Shown here one piece after another: positions 30,405 to 36,443 of a stretch of DNA of 36,443 nucleotides. Source of the DNA: a virus; the IMG/VR virus record IMGVR_UViG_3300027793_002909, positions 1 through 36,443 of that record, one strand, 5' to 3'. How positions within the stretch are numbered: position 1 is the stretch's first letter; every line of letters starts with the position of its first letter. The notes under the pieces were generated by a model. That model had not been told where the DNA came from. It did no database searches and worked only from the letters and a program-made list of their open reading frames with translations. The translations under genes and the position numbers were made by a program.

Positions 30405-30641
30405 GGATACGCTGCGATCATGGTACGATCTGCGTCGATCTAGTGGGTATCTCCATACCCTACCCCCCCCGGTTAGGTACTACCCTAACGACCGGGAAAG
30501 CCGACGGTTTAATGCCACGGATTCGGGGCGGGTGGGTGCTACCCCCCTTGATTTGCACCGGGAGGGTGGGTATTTTTGGGTGGACCCGCGATGTTCGCGG
30601 GCATAGCGCACGGCGGGCTGGCCCCGACCTGGAGCAACAAG
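30394..30641. promoter_or_regulatory. control region with phased CGATC repeats and GGGT/ACCC palindromes
   Basis: CGATC(T/A) occurs at 30394, 30415, 30426 and 30436, with spacings 21, 11 and 10 bp, i.e. on one helix face. Palindromes follow: GGGTAT-ctcc-ATACCC (30445-30460) and GTTAGG/CCTAAC (30472-30477 with 30484-30489), then ACCC/GGGT-rich sequence to about 30575. GGGT-nn-ACCC also occurs in the repressor region. No convincing gene lies between 30405 and 30641. Candidate operator/promoter for the following genes, or part of an origin. Confidence 0.5.
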
Positions 30642-30872
30642 ATGGACCGAAGCAAGTGGACGACCTACGCGACGACCGGGTATGACCGGGACGTGGCCAA
30701 CGATCACCGATCGCAGGGCGGTGTGCATCACCACCAGGTGCGGCTGGGCAGGGATGGGCGGTGGCAGTATCGCATCTTGCAGAGCAACGGCCGGCACGAA
30801 GCGGCGAGTGCGGTGGAGATTCTGGAGTACGTCGACGGGTTGGGGCGGTGGCGCCGGGCGGAGGTGCTGTGA
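30642..30872 (+). CDS. small protein, unknown
   Basis: Start chosen at ATG 30642 with GGAG at 30631 (7-nt spacing); ATG 30591 is in frame but has no ribosome binding site. The 76-residue protein (MDRSKWTTYATTGYDRD..., VRLGRDGRWQYRILQSNGRHEAAS) looks like a small beta sheet with a closing helix and strand. Stop overlaps the next start (TGATG). No family is recognised. Confidence 0.5.
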   Translation: MDRSKWTTYATTGYDRDVANDHRSQGGVHHHQVRLGRDGRWQYRILQSNGRHEAASAVEILEYVDGLGRWRRAEVL

Positions 30873-31294
30873 TGCTGCACGTGGGATTGTGTCGGGACAC
30901 CGAGGTGCGGGCGGCGCGGATGCTGCGGCGGGCTGATCAAGAGGTGGAGTTGAGGGGGGATGTGCGTGAGGCGGTGTGGATTCGAGACGGCGTGCCGAAG
31001 CCGGAGTGGGTGGTGGAGGCCAGCTATGGACCGGAGTTGATCAAGCGGACGGTGCCAGTGGCCCAGTACGTGTGGCTGCACGCGCCGGAGGGTGATGAAC
31101 GCACCGACGTGCAGAGGCGGTTCGGGAGGCCGGTCGGGGAGTGGCCGCCACCGCACCGCAGCCAGCCGACCAACTGGGTGGCACGGTGCGATCGGCTGCT
31201 GTGGGAGTTGGGCGAGGTGTGCCGGGAGATGCGTGAGCGGTGTGAGGCCAGCGGGTGGTTCGAGCGGATCGGAGGTGCGCCATGGCGGAGCTGA
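30872..31294 (+). CDS. small protein, unknown
   Basis: A 140-residue protein whose ATG overlaps the previous TGA. N-terminal strands (LHVGLCRDTEV, VREAVWIRDGV), a middle part rich in Pro/Arg and a C-terminal helix with WVARCDRLLWELGEVCREMRER. Three Cys are spread without a metal-binding pattern. It is coupled with its neighbours, suggesting a common small operon 30642-31758. Confidence 0.5.
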   Translation: MLHVGLCRDTEVRAARMLRRADQEVELRGDVREAVWIRDGVPKPEWVVEASYGPELIKRTVPVAQYVWLHAPEGDERTDVQRRFGRPVGEWPPPHRSQPTNWVARCDRLLWELGEVCREMRERCEASGWFERIGGAPWRS

Positions 31295-31758
31295 GCGTGG
31301 AGCGGCGGGCGGTGCTGGTGGCGACGGCGATGGTGGGCAAGGCCCGCGACGTGAAGGATCGGCTGCATGACTGGGGCGTCGACGCGGACGCGGAGGCGGT
31401 GCGGTTGGCGGTGGCGTCGACGGCGGTGCGGCACGCGGACGCGGAGCTGAAGGCGGCGCTGGCGGGGTTGCGGCGGGTGTGGGTGGTGGCTGAGGCAAGA
31501 GGGGGCGGGTCGGCGGCGTGGAAGTTGCGGGTGCTCGTGCGGCCTTGGACCGACCAGGGCGTCGACTTGTCGCGGGCCTACCCGGAGTTGGCTGGGTGGT
31601 CGACGGGCACCGGGGACTGGGAGTTGTGGGAGGTGAATCCGGCGAGTGGGCCGATCACTCCGGCGGAGGTGGAGGAGTTCGTGGCCGGGACGGTGGCGGA
31701 GTTCCAGCAGCACGGGCTGGGGGACGGGCGGCCGGTGGAGGTGCAGGTGGTGCGGTGA
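31282..31758 (+). CDS. small protein, unknown
   Basis: Start chosen at ATG 31282 with GGAGGTG at 31271; it overlaps the previous gene by 13 bases. The 158-residue protein has a helical first half (ERRAVLVATAMVGKARDVKDRL, ADAELKAALAGLRRV) and a beta/helix second half (WKLRVLVRPWTDQGV, WELWEVNPASGPITPAEVEEFV). No known motif. It is followed by nearly 600 bases without a clear gene. Confidence 0.5.
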   Translation: MAELSVERRAVLVATAMVGKARDVKDRLHDWGVDADAEAVRLAVASTAVRHADAELKAALAGLRRVWVVAEARGGGSAAWKLRVLVRPWTDQGVDLSRAYPELAGWSTGTGDWELWEVNPASGPITPAEVEEFVAGTVAEFQQHGLGDGRPVEVQVVR

Positions 31759-32347
31759 CGGGCCGACCATTTGCCCGGGCCCGGGAAGATGGTGCGGGTG
31801 GTGGAGCGGCCGGCGGCCGGGCGATCAGCCTTTGGCTGCCGGTTGTGTTTTTGACCTGGACGGAGCGGGGGTGGAGAGCGGCGCATCCTGGACGTGGGCG
31901 GTGCCCGTCCTAGACGGCGCGGGCGGGCGCACGCGCGGTTGTGGGGTGCGGGGTTGGCGGGTGGTGGTGGGCGGCCCCCGTGGGCTGGGGGGTGTGGCGG
32001 CGGCGGGGTTGGGGAGGTGGGCGGTGGGTGGCGCAAGTTAGTGGGTTCCGTCCAGGTGGCGTCCAGGTACGTCCAGGTGCCGTATGGACGGGTTTGGTGC
32101 TGTGATTCCCGATGTTTTTGGTGGGCCGTCTAGAACGTCCAGGCATTTCTCATATCAATGTACAAGAGTTGAGAGAGGACCGAGGTCGAGAGGGGGGGTA
32201 CACGCCCGATGCTCAAAATAGAAAGAAAGTGAAAAACGCGATTTGTCTGGACGTGGTGGACGGCGGCGCGGATTTGGTGGACGGTGGATGGGGCGTGGGT
32301 AGACTGTGGGCAACCCGCGGCCGGCCTCTGAGCATGGAGGCTGCGCG
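31759..32347. promoter_or_regulatory. gene-poor control region with helically phased repeats
   Basis: GTCCAGGT occurs at 32050, 32061 and 32071 (11 and 10 bp apart), GTCCAGGC at 32137, and inverted ACCTGGAC at 31854. GGTGGACGG occurs at 32255 and 32276, 21 bp apart, just before gene 32348. The stretch 32140-32245 is locally A-rich (for example AAAATAGAAAGAAAG). A short frame 31755-31913 (52 residues, GTG start) exists but lacks support. Candidate replication origin or late promoter region. Confidence 0.5.
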
Positions 32348-32986
32348 ATGGTTCCGACACACAACGTGAGCACGATGACCGCGGCGGAGCGGGTGGCGAC
32401 GGTGCTGGCCAACGCGGCCCGCGGGGTGTGGTCGCGCGGGTTGAAGCGGGCGGCGGAGCAGGCGGCGGCGCGAGCGGAGGGGCGGGTGGTGCGGCGGGCG
32501 CCGGGGCGGCGGGTGGGTGGTGGCGGCGGGGATGTGGACGGTGGCAAGGTGGGCAAGGGGGTGGATGGTGGAGAGCGGAGGGGCGGGTGGGTGAACGGTG
32601 TGCAAGCAAAGAACACCGACCGGTTCCTGACCTGGGGGCCGCGGTTGGGGTGTTTGCCCACTACGGACGTTTGTGATCGGGCGCACGGGTGCGTGGACGC
32701 GGATGGGCAACTGTTGAACGGAGCGAGGATCGCCAACGCTTCACCGCGGATGTATCCCCGATCGGCGCTGAACGGCGCAGGTGTGGCGCTGGACACGGTG
32801 GCGGAGCGGCTGGACGAACGGCAGCGGCGGCTGGTGCGTGAGGGGCTGGAGGTGGGTGGCGGCGGGAATGTGGCCGAACACGTGCACGCGGCGCTCGGTA
32901 GACTGGAGTCGTTGCAGGGCCGGGCAGGGTTGAGGCGGGCGGTTGCGCCGCCGGACCGGCGTGAGCGGTTGGAGGTGGACCAGTGA
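32348..32986 (+). CDS. protein of unknown function at start of late-leftover operon
   Basis: Start at ATG 32348 (GGAGG 7 bases upstream). The 212-residue protein has a basic Ala/Arg helix, a Gly-rich linker (about 57-80), and a globular C-terminal half: TDRFLTWGPRLGCLPTTDVC, then a helix with DTVAERLDERQRRLVREGLEV and AEHVHAALGRLESLQG. No metal or catalytic motif is certain. It is the first gene after the phased repeats, so they may control the operon 32348-36223 that runs into the large terminase. Confidence 0.5.
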   Translation: MVPTHNVSTMTAAERVATVLANAARGVWSRGLKRAAEQAAARAEGRVVRRAPGRRVGGGGGDVDGGKVGKGVDGGERRGGWVNGVQAKNTDRFLTWGPRLGCLPTTDVCDRAHGCVDADGQLLNGARIANASPRMYPRSALNGAGVALDTVAERLDERQRRLVREGLEVGGGGNVAEHVHAALGRLESLQGRAGLRRAVAPPDRRERLEVDQ

Positions 32987-33525
32987 ACCGAGGTACGTCT
33001 GGACAGGCGCAGCGAGCGCTGCGGTTGCTCGTGCGCTTGTGGGCGCGGAATGAACCGATCACCACCAGGGCGGTGCTGGGCGTGCTGGGCGGGCGGCGTG
33101 GCGGCGAAGTGGCCGCGGAGCTGAACGTGCCGGCGAACAAGCCCGCTACATGGGTGAACGGGTTTTTGGCGGACCTGCACCAGGGCGTGCACAGCGAGGG
33201 GATGGACAGCGCCGAGCTGATGGCGGTGATGACCGCGGGCGGCCCGGCGTCAATCGAGGACCACGACCATGGCGAGGTACAGCGGGCCGCGGCGGCGGGT
33301 GGGGGCGGAAGCCGGGGGCTGGGCGGCGATGCGGTGGGCGGCGTGCCCGGCGTGCGGGCTGCTGCGGCGAGTGGGGGCGGAGCAGTTCAGCAGCGGGGAT
33401 TGGCGGTGCCGCAACCTGGACAAGTGCCAGGGGCGGCGGAAGGCCCGGGGCCTGGGGGAGCCGGAGAGCCGAAGCGGCGGCGGGCCGGCGGGCGGGCTGT
33501 TCTGAAGAGTGGAGGTGCAGAGTGA
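32983..33525 (+). CDS. early part real-looking, C-terminal part doubtful: unknown protein
   Basis: From GTG 32983 (GGAGGTG upstream), overlapping the previous stop. The first ~95 residues look like a normal folded protein: QAQRALRLLVRLWARNEPIT, VLGVLGGRRGGEVAAELNVP, WVNGFLADLHQGVHSEGMDS. From about base 33269 the frame turns into low-complexity Gly/Ala/Pro/Arg, while frame +2 gives a plausible zinc-ribbon protein. The stop overlaps the next GTG start, which supports the long form. A frameshift (natural or assembly error) or true overlapping genes are the alternatives. Confidence 0.45.
   Translation: MNRGTSGQAQRALRLLVRLWARNEPITTRAVLGVLGGRRGGEVAAELNVPANKPATWVNGFLADLHQGVHSEGMDSAELMAVMTAGGPASIEDHDHGEVQRAAAAGGGGSRGLGGDAVGGVPGVRAAAASGGGAVQQRGLAVPQPGQVPGAAEGPGPGGAGEPKRRRAGGRAVLKSGGAE
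33269..33505 (+). CDS. possible overlapping zinc-ribbon protein
   Basis: ATG 33269 in a different frame from the gene at 32983. The 78-residue product has C26-x2-C29 (AACPACGLLRR) and C47-x5-C53 (WRCRNLDKCQG), a plausible ribbon with Trp and Phe between, and a polar tail. Composition is more natural than the parallel frame. It ends 16 bases before the next start with GGAGGTG between them. Either it is a separate overlapping gene or the C-terminal half of the upstream protein after a frameshift. Confidence 0.45.
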   Translation: MARYSGPRRRVGAEAGGWAAMRWAACPACGLLRRVGAEQFSSGDWRCRNLDKCQGRRKARGLGEPESRSGGGPAGGLF

Positions 33526-34016
33526 GCGAAGCGAAGCCGGAGAAGTTGGATTCGATTTGGCCCACGCCGTCGGGAACGCCGGAGACGATGGGGGAGGCGT
33601 TTGTGCTGGATGTGGTGCTGGCCATGGAGGAGTACCAGTGCACCGACCGGGCGGATCTGTTGAAGCGGATGCGGTGGGGGATCAAGGACGACCTGGCCGC
33701 GATCGCCGTGGCTGTTGATGCCCGCTTTGGGCGGATGGTGGAAGGGGCCAAGGCCGCCGGGTTCATCGACGACAAGGGCGAGGTGCGGAAGGTGTTGGGC
33801 ACGCTGCCGCTGACGGCGGACGGCATGGTGGCGGGCATGAAGTGTGAGTTGTGGGCGGACTTTGCAAAGACTGACATCGACGCGCCAACGCAGTGCACCG
33901 GGCCGGGCTGGCCGTGCGTGCCGATGAGCCGGCTGTATGGATCGCGGGAGGCGGCCGACCAGGCGAGGCGGACGAATGAGGCCAAGCTGGCCCGCATGGC
34001 GAACGGAGGTGCGTGA
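33522..34016 (+). CDS. unknown protein
   Basis: Start at GTG 33522 with GGAGGTG at 33511. The 164-residue protein is mixed helix and loop: TMGEAFVLDVVLAMEEYQCT, LLKRMRWGIKDDLAAIAVAVD, a turn with FIDDKGEVRKVLGTLP, then a Pro/Cys part (QCTGPGWPCVPMSRLYGS) and a basic helix. No metal site is evident. It lies in the operon leading toward the large terminase. No family is recognised. Confidence 0.5.
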   Translation: MSEAKPEKLDSIWPTPSGTPETMGEAFVLDVVLAMEEYQCTDRADLLKRMRWGIKDDLAAIAVAVDARFGRMVEGAKAAGFIDDKGEVRKVLGTLPLTADGMVAGMKCELWADFAKTDIDAPTQCTGPGWPCVPMSRLYGSREAADQARRTNEAKLARMANGGA

Positions 34017-34837
34017 TGGCGACGGCGCAGATCTACACCGATGCCCGGCGGGCGCCGCGGCTGGAGACCACCGCCGACGGCGTGCGGGGCGTGCGAACGT
34101 ACTGGGTCAACACGCACAACGAGGAGGCAGCGCTGGAGGCCCAGGGCGTGCCGCGGGTGGACGACCCGTGGAGCCTGACCAGGCCGGATCTGATCGCCAC
34201 CCGCGTGGCGGTGCAGTACGTGCATGGCACCGACGACCCGCTGACCGGGACCGGTGGCCGGTGCGATGTGACGGTGGAGTATCAGACCCAAGGGTGGGCG
34301 GGGCGGCCCCCGCGGCCGGCGCCGCTGCTGCGGTACACCGAGGTGATCCAGACGGTGGGCAGCGAGACGGTGCGGTGGGATGTTCGCAAGGTGGACCCGA
34401 CGTTTGTGGGGCCGCTGGAACCGGGCAGCCCGGCGTACCCGATCGCCAACGGGCAGGGCTGCACGCGCGAGATCGCGTTGTACACGGCGCGGGTGGTGAC
34501 CTACTGGCGGCCGCCCGAGCTGGACAACGCGGCGCTGGCCAGCCTGTTTGACCTGGCCCAGACGACCAACGCCAACGCGATTACGCTGCCGCCGCTGCAC
34601 GGGCTGACCGGGGCGGCGAGGATTCGGCTGGAGGTGGGCGAGGGGCGGTACCGCAGTTTTGCCACGCGGCCGGCGACGGGGCCGAACGGGGAGCAGCTGA
34701 TCGAGCTGGTGCACGAACTGGCGATCGCGCCGACCCATGATTGGCTGTGGGTGGTCGAGTTGGCGGACGGCACCGCCGGCCCACTGGTGCGGAGCCAGCG
34801 GTATCGGTCCACCACGTGGCCGGCGGGGGTGTTCTGA
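34016..34837 (+). CDS. beta-rich protein, possible virion structural component
   Basis: Start chosen at ATG 34016 (GGAGGT 5 bases upstream), overlapping the previous TGA; GTG 34013 is also in frame. The 273-residue protein is mostly beta strands with conserved-looking aromatic turns (VRTYWVNTHNEEAALEAQG, TVRWDVRKVDPTFVG, EIALYTARVVTYWRPPELDN, IRLEVGEGRYRSFATRPATG, LVRSQRYRSTTWPAGVF). This resembles head or tail adaptor-type beta proteins. It lies just upstream of other terminase-proximal genes. A structural role is inference; function unknown. Confidence 0.5.
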   Translation: MATAQIYTDARRAPRLETTADGVRGVRTYWVNTHNEEAALEAQGVPRVDDPWSLTRPDLIATRVAVQYVHGTDDPLTGTGGRCDVTVEYQTQGWAGRPPRPAPLLRYTEVIQTVGSETVRWDVRKVDPTFVGPLEPGSPAYPIANGQGCTREIALYTARVVTYWRPPELDNAALASLFDLAQTTNANAITLPPLHGLTGAARIRLEVGEGRYRSFATRPATGPNGEQLIELVHELAIAPTHDWLWVVELADGTAGPLVRSQRYRSTTWPAGVF

Positions 34838-34839
34838 GC

Positions 34840-35277
34840 ATGCCCCCCCCACTGCCCAACCGAGTCAACCGAGACGATCCGATCACGGCCGAGCTGATGA
34901 ACGGCCTGCTGGAGGAGGTGCGGCGGCTGCGCACGCAGGTGGAGAACCTGACCGGCGAGGGGGCCGGTTGGCTGGTGCGTGGCATCGTGGAGGGCCGGAC
35001 GATCACCGGCACGGGCGGGCCGACCGGAGCTTTGGCCAGCGAGGTGACATACAGCATCCGGCTGCTGGGGCGGGACCGGGTGGAGACGTTCGGGGCGGAT
35101 CGGCTGTTCGGCCGACCCGTGGCAGATGACTCGGCCAAGCTGGTGCCGGCGGCGGTGGGGAGCCGGGCGCTGGTGGCGGTGTTTCCCAACGGGGGGAGCA
35201 CGGCGACGGGCGGCGGTGCGTGGGTGGTGCAGGCGATGGTGGATGAGCGGTTGGCGTTTGCGGAGTGTGAGCCGTGA
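34840..35277 (+). CDS. unknown protein of the terminase-proximal operon
   Basis: Start at ATG 34840, two bases after the previous stop. The 145-residue protein has a Pro-rich start, a helix (ITAELMNGLLEEVRRLRTQVENLT) likely to trimerise as coiled coil, and a beta domain (WLVRGIVEGRTITGTGG, EVTYSIRLLGRDRVETFGAD, SRALVAVFPNGG, AWVVQAMVDERLAFAECEP). A coiled coil followed by a beta domain is common in phage virion spikes or fibres. A surface or head-fibre role is possible. Confidence 0.5.
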   Translation: MPPPLPNRVNRDDPITAELMNGLLEEVRRLRTQVENLTGEGAGWLVRGIVEGRTITGTGGPTGALASEVTYSIRLLGRDRVETFGADRLFGRPVADDSAKLVPAAVGSRALVAVFPNGGSTATGGGAWVVQAMVDERLAFAECEP

Positions 35278-35543
35278 CCAAGGCGAAGCGGGATGGCGTG
35301 ACGGACGAGCAGAGGGCCACGGAGATGGCGTGGGACCTGGTGCGGCCTATGCGCGGCAAGGCGTGGCGAGGGCTGAGCGCGGCACAGCGCGAGGTGCTGC
35401 GTGATGCGCTGTGGTTCCACCGGTGGCTGATTGTGCAAGGGATGGAACTGGGGAGAGCCTTGGCGACCAAAGGCGGCGGGCCGGGCAAGGGCGGCAGGCC
35501 GGGCAAGGGCAAGGGCAGGGCGAAGAAGGGAGCGAAGCGGTGA
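35274..35543 (+). CDS. small basic protein, unknown
   Basis: An 89-residue protein from GTG 35274, overlapping the previous stop (GTGA). Helical first two thirds (QRATEMAWDLVRPMRGKAW, SAAQREVLRDALWFHRWLI) and a Lys/Gly tail (GGRPGKGKGRAKKGAKR) that suggests DNA or RNA binding. Its stop overlaps the next GTG. Unknown function. Confidence 0.5.
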   Translation: MTKAKRDGVTDEQRATEMAWDLVRPMRGKAWRGLSAAQREVLRDALWFHRWLIVQGMELGRALATKGGGPGKGGRPGKGKGRAKKGAKR

Positions 35544-36223
35544 GCAGCGACAAAGTGGCGACGTTGAAGGTGGAGATTGAGGGGCGGCTGATCGAGGAGA
35601 ACCTGCGGCTGCGTGACCAGGTGAAGGCCGCATCGGCTGCCAGCGTGGAGAACGAGAAGGCGGCGGCCAAGTACTACGTGACGCCGGATGGGGAATCCTT
35701 CAGCGAGGGCGAGTGCATTGCCGCGCTGGTGGCCCGGATCGAGCGGCTGACGGCGCAGGTGGAGATGGCCCGGGACCGCGAGCACCGGCTGCGAACGCAA
35801 CTGGACGAGTGGCGTGAGGAGCAGCGGCTGGGCGAGAAGGATGAGGGGCGGCACCGCGACACGCACCAGGCCGAGCACTGGCCGGACTTCGCGGATCTGC
35901 CGATCAACAACAACGTGCCGCGTGCCCGGCAGCACATCAGCGCATGCTGTGATAGCGTGCTGATGCAGGGCGTGGACTACGTGCGGGCGGAGAAGTGCGT
36001 GAACGCATGCGTGGGCATCAAGGACCCGGCGAAGTTCGTGCGTGCGGCGGAGGGGTTGTACTGGATGATGGCGGTGCGGTCTGACCTGGGCGGCGCGGCG
36101 ATGAACGCGGCGTTGCGAAGCTACCAAGAGGCCCGCGGCAACTACCCACCTATCCCCCCCACCGCCCCCACCGCCACCGCCGGCGGCGACGGTGCGGCGG
36201 GGATGGATGCTCCGGCGGCGTGA
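35540..36223 (+). CDS. coiled-coil protein, unknown
   Basis: Start chosen at GTG 35540, overlapping the previous stop; the frame is open upstream to 35411 without a good start. The 227-residue protein has an extended charged coiled coil (residues ~8-45 and 65-105: LVARIERLTAQVEMARDREH), then a globular helical part (NVPRARQHISACCDSVLMQG, VRAEKCVNACVGIKDPAKFV) and a Pro/Ala/Thr tail. Cys-containing repeats (SACCD, VNACVG) are not a clear metal site. The last gene before the terminase. Function unknown. Confidence 0.55.
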   Translation: MSSDKVATLKVEIEGRLIEENLRLRDQVKAASAASVENEKAAAKYYVTPDGESFSEGECIAALVARIERLTAQVEMARDREHRLRTQLDEWREEQRLGEKDEGRHRDTHQAEHWPDFADLPINNNVPRARQHISACCDSVLMQGVDYVRAEKCVNACVGIKDPAKFVRAAEGLYWMMAVRSDLGGAAMNAALRSYQEARGNYPPIPPTAPTATAGGDGAAGMDAPAA

Positions 36224-36294
36224 ACAGGTACCCGTAGACCAGCAGGCCCACAAGCCACACCCCCACGCCGGCCAGGATGAGCAGTACCGTGCCT
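36224..36294. other. intergenic segment before the large terminase, C-rich on the + strand
   Basis: No + strand gene is seen. Here and in the preceding ~80 bases (36140-36290) the + strand is C-rich, opposite to the rest of the window. On the minus strand a hydrophobic frame can be read (TVLLILAGVGVWLVGLLVYG), stopping at 36150, but without ATG/GTG/TTG in a useful position. The packaging site (cos or pac) could lie here, as it often precedes terminase genes; this is inference only. Confidence 0.3.
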
Positions 36295-36443
36295 ATGGAG
36301 ACAGTGTACCAGATCAGCGATGAACGCAGCGAGGCGGCGGCGATGCTGCGGCGGGTGGCGGCGGAGGTGTGGACGCCGCGGCGCGTGCTGCCGGTGGACC
36401 AGTGGGCCGAGCGGTACCGCGTGCTGCCGCCGGGGAGCAGCAG
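36295..36443 (+). CDS. terminase large subunit (GpA type), N-terminus only, cut by window end
   Basis: From ATG 36295 the frame METVYQISDERSEAAAMLRR continues to the end of the window. It contains WTPRRVLPVDQWAERYRVLPPGSS, which matches the start of lambda gpA-type large terminases (W-x-P-x-x-x-x-V-x-x-W-A-x-x-Y-R-V-L). The ATPase and nuclease domains lie outside. In lambda this gene is followed by W and portal, the genes at the left edge of the window, so about 1.8 kb of terminase is expected between the two ends of a circular map. Confidence 0.75.
   Translation, partial: METVYQISDERSEAAAMLRRVAAEVWTPRRVLPVDQWAERYRVLPPGSS

Noticed and set aside
30367-30606. 79-codon frame after the primase-helicase
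   Set aside because: No ribosome binding site, overlaps the end of the helicase gene and consists mostly of the repeat/palindrome region.
31755-31913. 52-codon frame with GTG overlapping the previous stop
   Set aside because: Mostly Gly/Arg/Trp low complexity with no ribosome binding site; mentioned in the region entry only.

Overview
This window is most of the genome of a temperate, tailed (siphovirus-like) phage with a high-GC genome (by eye near 70 percent). The head genes follow the lambda order W-B-C(Nu3)-D-E, and the tail block resembles HK97/lambda: tube, G/GT chaperones with a -1 slippery site, a gp10-like protein and a short tape measure. The window opens just left of the gpW-like and portal genes and closes inside the start of a GpA-type large terminase. 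In this family the terminase lies directly upstream of W and portal, so the two ends probably belong together on a circular or circularly permuted map, with about 2 kb missing. The host is most likely a high-GC Gram-negative bacterium, because the phage encodes a lipoprotein with a lipobox that could act as a spanin. Cysteine-rich accessory proteins suggest Planctomycetota, but this is not proven.

Layout. 1-5624: head (coiled-coil protein, gpW-like, portal, S49 protease with a probable nested scaffold, decoration protein, major capsid protein). 5719-6827: two membrane-associated coiled-coil proteins, a possible lysis cassette. 6824-16186: head-tail connector, tail tube, tail chaperones, tape measure, tail tip proteins, glycine-rich fibre and a beta-rich protein. 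16188-18570: Nu1-like small terminase, far from the large subunit, then two cysteine-rich proteins. 18531-20749 (mostly minus strand): tyrosine integrase, attP carrying the 3' part of a tRNA-Asn gene and its terminator, a small membrane protein, and an XRE repressor. 20750-30404: rightward early region, with structured leaders, many small proteins, a possible clamp-like protein and a primase-helicase. 30405-36223: small proteins and phased-repeat control regions leading to the terminase.

The most unusual feature lies in the gene-free stretch 22763-23223. Four hairpins with a GAGA tetraloop are separated by tracts in which GG recurs every 5 nt, and the 5-nt register is kept across all hairpins for more than 300 nt. 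It is followed by a two-hairpin element that recurs upstream of the gene at 25813. Together they look like an unrecognised structured RNA or a cis-acting control element. Other non-coding structures are integrase arm sites flanking attP, a hairpin-rich leader before 21484, and helically phased short repeats at 30394-30441 and 32050-32284.

All calls come from reading the sequence; no database search was possible.
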